DNA from: UBA2199 sp964628035
GTDB taxonomy: Bacteria > Acidobacteriota > Aminicenantia > UBA2199
Reading direction: 5' to 3'
Assembly: GCA_964628035.1 (NCBI GenBank)
Contig: CAZVPI010000014.1
Location: 1-64,000 of the forward strand
Length of the DNA stretch: 64,000 bases
How positions within the stretch are numbered: position 1 is the first letter of the stretch; each line of letters opens with the position of its first letter. The position numbers and the translations under genes were made by a program. Below the pieces are notes generated by a model. The model searched no databases. It was not told the origin of the DNA and saw only the letters and a program-made list of their open reading frames with translations. Of this stretch, positions 41,792-48,585 are shown piece after piece.

Positions 41792-43819
41792 ATGAAAAGA
41801 CGTTGCGCCCTGACGCTGGTCCTGGCCCTGGCGGCCATCCTCGCGGCGAGCACCCCCGCGCGCTTCATCGACCAGGCCGCCGCTGACCGGGTGAAGGCCG
41901 AGCTGCTGCAGAAGTACGGCGAAGCGGAGACCTTCCGCGTCGAGCGCGGCGTCGGGCAGGTCGCGTCCCTGTGGCGCCAGGAGGACGGCACGCCGGCTGA
42001 ATTCGCCGCCTTCTGCCGGGAGAACTTCGTCGCCTCCGGGGCGCCGCAGGAAGCGCTGTTCCGCAGGCTGGAGTTCTACAGCGAGTCCATCGGCGGAATG
42101 TTCGCCGAGATGGCCATGGACAAGAACCAGCCGGTCGACCTCGACTGGGGGGAGATCACGCCGCTGGACATCGCCATGAACGGCTATGACCCGGCCGCAC
42201 ACCTCTCCGACGACCTGTTCCAGAACAAAACGGCCTTTGTTTCGCTGCTGAACTTCCCCGTCTACACCTTGGCGGAGAAGCTGGCCCTGGGGCCGGGCTG
42301 GGACCGCCGGCAATGGGCCTACGCCCGCATCGCCGGCAGCAACACCACCCGTTTGCCCGCAGCCGTGGGCCAGGAGATTTCGGCGCTTATGGCCGCCGCC
42401 GGCCGCTACATTTCCGCATACAACATCTTCATGGGCAGCATCCTGGGCCCCGACAACCAGAAGCTCTTTCCCGATGACATGAAGTTGATCTGCCACTGGG
42501 GCGTCCGCGACGAACTCAAGGCCCGCTACGCCGACCCGCAACCGCTGGTCAAGCAGCACACCCTCTACCGCCTGCTGGAGCGCATCGTCCGCCAGGAGAT
42601 CCCCGAGGTGATGATCAATTCCAACCGCTACCAGTGGAACCCGTTCAGCAACGCCGTGTCCGACAACGGCCGGCCGGTCGAGGCGGCCCCCGAGCCGAAC
42701 ACCCGCTACAAGGTATTCCTGGACACCTTCCGGGCCATGCGCCGGATGGATCCCTACAGCCCGCTCTACCCCGACCATATCCGCCGCTCCTTCGACGTCG
42801 GCCGCGAGATCCCCGAAAGGGAAGTGGAGGCGATGTTCCGGGAACTTCTCTCGTCGCCGCAGGTAAAGAGGGTGGCCGCCCTCATCGCCAGGCGCCTGGG
42901 CCGCAAGCTGCAGCCATTCGACCTCTGGTACCCTGGGCTGCGTACGGGAAGCGCCGTGCCCGAGGAGGACCTCGACCGCATCGTCAGGGGGCGGTACCCC
43001 GACGCCGCCGCCTTCGAAAAGGACCTGCCCGCCATCCTGGCCAAGCTCGGCTTCGGCCCCGAGCGCAGCGCGTACATCGCCGCCCGCGTCCAGGTCGACC
43101 CGGCGCGCGGCTCGGGCCACAACGCCCAGGCCCAGTCCCGCAGGTTCAAGTCGCGCCTGCGCACGCGCATCGCCACCGGCGGCATGAACTACAAGGGCTA
43201 CAACATCGCCCTGCACGAGTTCGGCCACGCGGTGGAGAACGTCCTCGACCTGCACCTCATCGACCACCCGGCGCTGGCCGGCGTGCCCAACGGGGCCTTC
43301 ACCGAGGCCTTCGCCTGCATCTTCCAGGAGCGCGACCTGGAGCTGCTGGGCGTCCAGGAGCCCGATCCGCGCCAGGCCGAGCTGAAGGCGCTCGACACCT
43401 TCTGGGGCGCCTACGAGATCATGGGCGTCTCGCTGGTCGACATGCAGGCCTGGCACTGGCTGTATGACCATCCCGACGCCACGCCGGCCCAGCTCAAGGA
43501 GGCGGTCCTGGCCATCGCCCGCGGGGTGTGGAACCAATACTTCGCGCCTGTCTTCGGCGTCCGCGACCAGGTGCTCCTGGCCGTCTATTCGCATATGATC
43601 GATTACACCCTGTACCTGCCGCATTACGCGCTGGGCAACATCATCCAGTTCCAGCTCGAGGATTACCTCAGGGGCAAGGCGCTGGGACCGGAGATGGAGC
43701 GCATGTGCGCCGCGGGCAACATCCTGCCCCAGGAGTGGATGAAGAACGCGGTGGGGGCGGAGATCTCGGTCAAGCCGCTGCTGCGGGCCGTCGACCGGGC
43801 GTTGAAGATCGCGAAATAG
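41792..43819 (+). CDS. Secreted HExxH metallopeptidase, M3-related
   Basis: A 675-residue protein with a signal peptide (MKRRCALTLVLALAAILAAS). The zinc-type motif HEFGH is at 475-479 (YNIALHEFGHAVENVL), followed after about 20 residues by PNGAFTEAFACIFQE, a likely third-ligand glutamate. The second half is helical, like M3 peptidases, but the classic M3 flanking motifs are absent, so it is a distinct lineage. Likely a periplasmic peptidase. The ATG is chosen for its signal peptide and a GGAGGTG site; TTGCCA, 17 nt, TACCCT may be its promoter (41728-41756). Confidence 0.78.
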   Translation: MKRRCALTLVLALAAILAASTPARFIDQAAADRVKAELLQKYGEAETFRVERGVGQVASLWRQEDGTPAEFAAFCRENFVASGAPQEALFRRLEFYSESIGGMFAEMAMDKNQPVDLDWGEITPLDIAMNGYDPAAHLSDDLFQNKTAFVSLLNFPVYTLAEKLALGPGWDRRQWAYARIAGSNTTRLPAAVGQEISALMAAAGRYISAYNIFMGSILGPDNQKLFPDDMKLICHWGVRDELKARYADPQPLVKQHTLYRLLERIVRQEIPEVMINSNRYQWNPFSNAVSDNGRPVEAAPEPNTRYKVFLDTFRAMRRMDPYSPLYPDHIRRSFDVGREIPEREVEAMFRELLSSPQVKRVAALIARRLGRKLQPFDLWYPGLRTGSAVPEEDLDRIVRGRYPDAAAFEKDLPAILAKLGFGPERSAYIAARVQVDPARGSGHNAQAQSRRFKSRLRTRIATGGMNYKGYNIALHEFGHAVENVLDLHLIDHPALAGVPNGAFTEAFACIFQERDLELLGVQEPDPRQAELKALDTFWGAYEIMGVSLVDMQAWHWLYDHPDATPAQLKEAVLAIARGVWNQYFAPVFGVRDQVLLAVYSHMIDYTLYLPHYALGNIIQFQLEDYLRGKALGPEMERMCAAGNILPQEWMKNAVGAEISVKPLLRAVDRALKIAK

Positions 43820-44135
43820 CCGTCCGGACACCCCGCAAGGCAAAGATCAATCGTGACAAATGACCCGTGACAAGGAAATGAACTCGCCAGAGGGCAACAG
43901 CGTGTGAACGGTCTGGTTCGAGCTACTGCCTTTTCATAAACCATGTCCTGGAAACCCACTTCTGGATCGCAATAAGAAAAACGTCAAGAAAAGAATTCGT
44001 TTTCCTGGCTGCTCCTGCCCCTTCCACGATTCCTCGGTCCGTCTCCGCCCCCGCACTACACCCTTGGATCTATTTCAAAGAATCAATCTCAAGCCCGATT
44101 CTGAAAGGGGCATTTCCAGCGTAAAGGGGGTGTGA
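43820..44135. other. Intergenic, 316 nt
   Basis: Holds GTGACAAATGACCCGTGAC near the previous stop and, around 44010-44031, a fragment of the dispersed repeat (GCTGCTCCTGCCCCTTCCACGAT). The rest is unstructured to the eye. AAAGGGGGTG (about 44121) is the ribosome binding site for the next gene. No terminator or small gene recognised. Confidence 0.45.
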
Positions 44136-44570
44136 ATGCGAGGTGATGCCATGAACGAAAGAATGAATGCCGAACCGGCCATCAGCGGAGGCGCCAGCCT
44201 CTGGCAAGAGCCTGTCCCGATCCCCATGGACGAGCCTTCCTGGGCTCTGGAGCAGCCCGGGCTGGACCGCCCGCGGTGGCCGCAGTCCGTGCGCACCCCT
44301 TCGGTCGAAGCCTGCGTGGAGACGCTGGTCTCCGCCTATCTCGCCGCCAACCTGGACGGCCGGCGGACGCCGCTGAAGGAATTCATGGATGATCTCGAGC
44401 GGCGCATCCTGCACTCCTGCCTCACCCTGACCCAGGGGCACCAGCGCAACGCCGCCGGCATCCTGGGCCTCAAGTACACGGCCCTCTTCGAAAAGATGCG
44501 CAAGCACTGCATCAACGGCAGGCAGATCAAGCTGTCGCGCCGGCTGCGGCCGGTTCCGGCGCAAGAGTGA
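44136..44570 (+). CDS. Orphan Fis-type helix-turn-helix protein
   Basis: A 144-residue protein. The C-terminal half (about 80-135) reads like a Fis DNA-binding domain: LKEFMDDLERRILHSCLTLTQGHQRNAAGILGLKYTAL is the usual Fis order of helices (quoted in parts: LERRIL, QRNAAGILGL, TALFEKMRK). There is no receiver or AAA+ domain, so it is either a nucleoid-type Fis or a stand-alone regulator. The N-terminal 70 residues are low in recognisable features. Start ATG at 44136 (site AAAGGGGGTG); the ATG at 44151 is an alternative. It is followed immediately by the amidotransferase-like gene. Confidence 0.7.
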   Translation: MRGDAMNERMNAEPAISGGASLWQEPVPIPMDEPSWALEQPGLDRPRWPQSVRTPSVEACVETLVSAYLAANLDGRRTPLKEFMDDLERRILHSCLTLTQGHQRNAAGILGLKYTALFEKMRKHCINGRQIKLSRRLRPVPAQE

Positions 44571-44590
44571 AGCGGAGAGCGAGCACCGGA

Positions 44591-45286
44591 ATGCGGGTCC
44601 TGGTCCTGCAGAACTTTCCCGGCGAAGGGATCGGCCGCTACGGCCAGCGGCTGCTACGGCTCGGCGTCGCCCATGACACCATCCAGGTGCATGCCGGCCA
44701 GGCCCTGCCCCCCTTGCCCGAGTGCGCGGCGATCCTCGTCGGCGGCACGCCGGCGCCAGCCGAGGGAAACCTCTATCACGAGTTCCTCCTGGAGGAAGCG
44801 CGTTATTTGAAAAGCGCCCTTGACCGGGACAAGCCGGTGCTGGGGATCCGCTCCGGCGCCCTGCTGCTGGCGCGGCTGCTGGGCGGCGAGGTGAGGGCCA
44901 TCCCGGCTGCCGAGATCGGCGCCTTCCCGGTGCGCCTGACGGCGGCCGGCCTGACCGACCCCCTGTTCCGGGGTTTTCCCAAGATCTTCCCCGCCTTCCG
45001 CCGACAGCGCGAGGCGTTCGGCATCCCGCCCTGGGGCCTGCGGCTGGCCAGCGGCTGGGAATCGCCGAACCAGGGCTTCCGCTTGGGCCGCGCCGTGGGA
45101 CTGCACTTCCACCTGGAAATGACCGACGAGGATGCCGGTTTCCTGGGCGACCTCCCCCCCGAGGAACTGTCGGCCGCCCGCAAGAGCAGGGCGCGGATCG
45201 TCCAGGAATGGCAGGAGCACAAGGCGCAGATGGCCGAGCTGGCCGACCGGCTGCTGGACAATTTCCTGGCCGATGTTCCCGCCTGA
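44591..45286 (+). CDS. Class I glutamine amidotransferase-fold protein lacking the catalytic Cys
   Basis: A 231-residue protein with the GATase1 fold: MRVLVLQNFPGEGIG start, AAILVGGTPAPAE, then KPVLGIRSGALLLARLLGGEV where GxCxG is expected. The third position of that motif is Arg87, not Cys. The His-Glu pair is kept (LHFHLE, H174 and E176). It is therefore probably unable to hydrolyse glutamine and may be regulatory, or may use another mechanism. The ATG at 44591 is taken; a GTG at 44567 overlapping the previous stop is possible. Confidence 0.75.
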   Translation: MRVLVLQNFPGEGIGRYGQRLLRLGVAHDTIQVHAGQALPPLPECAAILVGGTPAPAEGNLYHEFLLEEARYLKSALDRDKPVLGIRSGALLLARLLGGEVRAIPAAEIGAFPVRLTAAGLTDPLFRGFPKIFPAFRRQREAFGIPPWGLRLASGWESPNQGFRLGRAVGLHFHLEMTDEDAGFLGDLPPEELSAARKSRARIVQEWQEHKAQMAELADRLLDNFLADVPA

Positions 45287-45348
45287 CCGAAGGGGGGATG
45301 GATCTTTTTCGGGCTTTCGCGCGTAATAGTGGACAGGAGGGGGAAATC

Positions 45349-46182
45349 ATGAACAAGGCTTGGATCGTGATCGCCGCCCTTACCCTCTCAACCGGCTCTG
45401 CCAGGGCCTCTGCCGGCGGCGAAGGCGTCCGACCGGTCCCGCACCGGCCGGCCGGCGCGGTCATCCATTACCTCGGCCACTGCGGCTGGGCCGTGCGCAC
45501 GACGGGTCATCTGCTCATTTTCGACTATCAGGAGCGGCGCGACGGCCCCAAGCCCAAGGTCCGCCCCGAGGCGCCAGCGTTGGACAACGGCTGGATCGAT
45601 CCCGGCGAAGTCCGCGGCCTGAAGGTCCGGGTATTCGTCTCGCACGAGCATCAGGACCACTACGACCCGGTCATCCTGACCTGGCGGCGCCAGATTCCCG
45701 ACATCGCCTATTTCTTCGGCTGGCGGGCCGGGCACGATCCCGCCGATCACGAGCTCCCCGGGCCGCTGGGCGAGCTGGCCGTCGACGGCATGGAGATCTT
45801 CACCGTCAACTCGCAGCACTCGGGGGTGCCGGAAGTGGCCTGGCTGGTCAAGGTCGACGGCCTGGTCGTCTATCACAACGGCGACTGCCAGCCCGCGGAT
45901 GCCGCCGCAGCCCACGACCATCTGCGCGCCAGAACCGAGCGCATCGACCTGGCGTTCGTGCCGCCGCTGCACGAGGCGAAATGGAAGTACGCGGCGCAGA
46001 ACCGCGACCTGTTCCGCAGGCTCTCCCCGGCCGCGGTTTTCCCCATGCACGCAACGGCCGGCGACCCGCTGTACCTCGATTTCCAGAAGGCCTTCTCGGC
46101 CGAGTTCCCGGCGCTGGGCTTTTTCGCTCCCACGAGGATGGGCCAGCGGTTCGTTTACGAAGACGGGCGCGTCAGGCCATGA
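45349..46182 (+). CDS. Secreted metallo-beta-lactamase-fold hydrolase
   Basis: A 277-residue protein with a signal peptide (KAWIVIAALTLSTGSARASA). The MBL-fold features are YLGHCGWAVRT, LLIFDYQ, VFVSHEHQDHYDP (HxHxDH metal site, about 99-104), VYHNGDC and PMHATAG near the C-terminus. It resembles the UlaG-like/YtnP-like branch. Substrate unknown. AGGAGGGG precedes the ATG. It ends 24 nt before the cupin gene, which is probably co-transcribed. Confidence 0.85.
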   Translation: MNKAWIVIAALTLSTGSARASAGGEGVRPVPHRPAGAVIHYLGHCGWAVRTTGHLLIFDYQERRDGPKPKVRPEAPALDNGWIDPGEVRGLKVRVFVSHEHQDHYDPVILTWRRQIPDIAYFFGWRAGHDPADHELPGPLGELAVDGMEIFTVNSQHSGVPEVAWLVKVDGLVVYHNGDCQPADAAAAHDHLRARTERIDLAFVPPLHEAKWKYAAQNRDLFRRLSPAAVFPMHATAGDPLYLDFQKAFSAEFPALGFFAPTRMGQRFVYEDGRVRP

Positions 46183-46206
46183 CGCGGCCCGGAGGAGACA
46201 GGGCGC

Positions 46207-46563
46207 ATGAACCACAGCTTGATTCCCTACCAGGTCCTGGACTGGTCCGGGCTCGCGCGCGAAGAGCACAGGGGCGAGAGCGGCAGCGCCTGGCGGCGGA
46301 CGCTGCAGCTGCCCGGGCTGCGCATCCGCCTCGTCGAATACTCCCCGGGCTACCTGGCCGATCACTGGTGCCGCAAGGGGCACATCGTCCACTGCCTGAA
46401 GGGGGAATTCACCAGCGAGCTCGCCGACGGCAGCGCCTCTGTCCTACGCGAGGGGATGACCTACGTCGTCTCCGACGGGGCCAGTTCGCACCGCTCGCGC
46501 ACCGAGCATGGGGCGATCCTGCTGATCGTCGACGGCGATTTCCTCGCCGCCGGACAGACATAA
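46207..46563 (+). CDS. DHCW-motif cupin-fold protein
   Basis: A 118-residue single-domain cupin. The family's diagnostic stretch is present as YSPGYLADHWCRKGHIVHCLKGEF (about 40-63, given here as the segments YLADHWC and KGHIVHCLKGEF), followed by VLREGMTYVVSDG. Family members are small proteins of unknown activity. It may bind metal through the His/Cys residues. Followed by the 46570 repeat. Confidence 0.85.
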   Translation: MNHSLIPYQVLDWSGLAREEHRGESGSAWRRTLQLPGLRIRLVEYSPGYLADHWCRKGHIVHCLKGEFTSELADGSASVLREGMTYVVSDGASSHRSRTEHGAILLIVDGDFLAAGQT

Positions 46564-46569
46564 AGAAGA

Positions 46570-46697
46570 AGGGGACGGTCTTTGTTTTTTTGGAAATTTT
46601 GCTCTTGAAGACAGTCCATTTCCCATCAGGAATTTTAAATGAAATTTCCAAATTTCCAAAGACCGTCCCTTTCATCAAAAGACCGTCCCTTTCATCA
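46570..46697. repeat. GGGACGGTC-type repeat, inverted plus tandem copies
   Basis: The left arm AGGGGACGGTCTTTG (46570-46584) with a T run and GGAAATTT faces AAATTTCC and AAAGACCGTCCCTTTCATCA (46658-46677), which is then repeated exactly at 46678-46697. The arms could form a long imperfect hairpin. Related elements are at 26851 and 57909. No gene inside. Confidence 0.75.
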
Positions 46698-46728
46698 TCA
46701 CGGAAAAAGGCAACGAGATGAGGGCATC

Positions 46729-48585
46729 ATGAACAAAAGAACCATTCTGGCGGTTTGGCTTTTGCTGCTGCTGGCTGCGACAGCGGCCGCGGCCGACCGG
46801 CCGGGGGCAACGGAATTCTCCCCGGACTCATGGGACCTGAGCCGGGCCAGGACGGTCGAGCACCTCGGCCGCACGGCCCTGATGGGAACGGCATTCCTGA
46901 AGGGCGTGACGCTGCAAAACGGCGTCATCGAGGTCGACATCGCCACCACGGCGCGCACGCGTTCCTATCCGGGCGTACTCTTCCGGGTGCAGGACGCCGC
47001 CAACTACGAACGCTTCTACATCCGGCCGCACCGCTCGCCTTTCTACGACGACGTGCTGCAGTACGGCCCGACCTTCAACGGCGTCGACAGCTGGCAACTC
47101 TACAACGGCCCCGGCCTGACCGCCGCCTTGGACGTCCTGCCCGACCGCTGGAACCGTTTCAGGATCGTCGTCGCCGGGGGCCAGGCACAGGTCTTCTGGA
47201 ACGACCTGCCCGAGCCGGTCCTGGCCGTCGACGAGCTCGCCCGCGGCAACGCGGGAGGAGGCATCGGCCTGGCCGGACCCATGGACGGCACGGCATTTTT
47301 CTCCAACCTGCGTGTTGAGGCCGACGACGGCCCGGCCCTGCCGCCGTCGGCGCCGCGCGAGGCGATGCCGGGCATCGTCTCCGCCTGGGAGATCTCCGCG
47401 CCGTTTCGCGCCCACGGCGTCGACTTCACGAAATACCCCCAGGAGGCGGTCGCCGCCGCTGCTTGGAAGCCTGCCGCAGCCGATCGGCGCGGCTTGGTCG
47501 ACCTCTCCCGCCATTTCCCGCGCCAGTCCGGAGCCGGCGACTGCGTCCTGGCCCGCACCACGCTGAGCGCGGATGAGGACTCCCTGCTCGAGGTGGATTT
47601 CGGCTACAGCGACATCATCACCGTCTTCCTGAACGGCCGGCCCCTCTATGCGGGAAGCGCCGTCTACCAGTCGCGCGACCGCTCCTTCCTGGGCATCGTC
47701 GGCTACAACGACCAGCTGTACCTGCCGCTGCGCAAAGGGGACAACGAACTCCTGCTGCTGCTGGGCGAGACCTCTGGCGGCTGGGGCTTCTGCTTTCGCC
47801 GCAGCGAGGCGGTATTCCTGCGCGCCTTGCTCAAGAGGGAGTGGAGCTTGAAGGAGGGCCTGGCGCTGCCCGAAGCCGTGGCCTATGATCCGAAAACCGG
47901 CGCCTGCTACGTGTCCAACTACTTCAACGAGGGGAAGGAATACATCTCCAAGATCTCCCCTGCCGGAGAGATCGTCGAAAAGGAATGGCTCAAGGGGCTG
48001 CGCATGCCCACCGGGCTGCTGGTGAAGGGGAACACGCTGTACGCCGTCGACCGTTCCGGCCTGAACCTGATCGACATCCGCGGGAAAAAGATCGTGAAGA
48101 CCATTCCGCTGCCCGGCGTGCGCATGGCCAACGACGTGGCCCTCGACCGGGCAGGGAACATCTACATTTCCGACACGCCCGCGGGCATCGTCCATCGCCT
48201 GGGCAAGCGAGGGTTCGAGCCCTGGCTGCAGGGCCTCGAACGTCCGAACGCCCTGTTTTGCGAAACAAACCGGCTGCTGGTGGGCCAGAACGGCAAGCTG
48301 CTCGCCGCCGACCTGGAAACCGGCGCCCAGCAGGTCCTGGCCCGCTTCGAGCCCGGCGCGAACATCGACGGCATCGAGCCCGACGGCAACGGCGGCTACC
48401 TGGCCGGAGACCACAACGGCAGGCTCTTCCAGGTAGCGGCCGGCGGCCAGAAAATCCTGCTGCTCGACACCTCCACCCCGGACGAAAAGATCGCCGACTT
48501 CGCCTATCTCCCCAAACACAGGCTGCTGCTCATCCCCACTTTCGACGCCCATTCCGTCACGGCCTACTCGCTGGAGCGGCCATGA
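46729..48585 (+). CDS. Secreted two-domain protein: jelly-roll N-terminus, SMP-30/NHL-like propeller
   Basis: A 618-residue protein with a signal peptide (RTILAVWLLLLLAATAAAA). Residues about 30-200 look like a concanavalin-like/3-keto-disaccharide-hydrolase sandwich (GVIEVDIATTARTRSYPGVLFRVQD). The middle about 280-360 is a second sandwich. From about 385 a six-bladed propeller of SMP-30/NHL type follows (LPEAVAYDPKTGACYVSNY, VRMANDVALDRAGNIYISDT, NIDGIEPDGNGGYLAGDHNG). It may bind or process a carbohydrate or lactone. Its stop overlaps the next start (ATGA). Confidence 0.75.
   Translation: MNKRTILAVWLLLLLAATAAAADRPGATEFSPDSWDLSRARTVEHLGRTALMGTAFLKGVTLQNGVIEVDIATTARTRSYPGVLFRVQDAANYERFYIRPHRSPFYDDVLQYGPTFNGVDSWQLYNGPGLTAALDVLPDRWNRFRIVVAGGQAQVFWNDLPEPVLAVDELARGNAGGGIGLAGPMDGTAFFSNLRVEADDGPALPPSAPREAMPGIVSAWEISAPFRAHGVDFTKYPQEAVAAAAWKPAAADRRGLVDLSRHFPRQSGAGDCVLARTTLSADEDSLLEVDFGYSDIITVFLNGRPLYAGSAVYQSRDRSFLGIVGYNDQLYLPLRKGDNELLLLLGETSGGWGFCFRRSEAVFLRALLKREWSLKEGLALPEAVAYDPKTGACYVSNYFNEGKEYISKISPAGEIVEKEWLKGLRMPTGLLVKGNTLYAVDRSGLNLIDIRGKKIVKTIPLPGVRMANDVALDRAGNIYISDTPAGIVHRLGKRGFEPWLQGLERPNALFCETNRLLVGQNGKLLAADLETGAQQVLARFEPGANIDGIEPDGNGGYLAGDHNGRLFQVAAGGQKILLLDTSTPDEKIADFAYLPKHRLLLIPTFDAHSVTAYSLERP

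Noticed and set aside
41765..43843. 692-codon minus-strand frame opposite the HEFGH peptidase
   Set aside because: Antisense shadow with no motif; the plus strand has a signal peptide and zinc motif.
46570..46697. Insertion sequence or complete MITE
   Set aside because: No transposase, no target-site duplication that I can define, and arms are imperfect; kept as a repeat.
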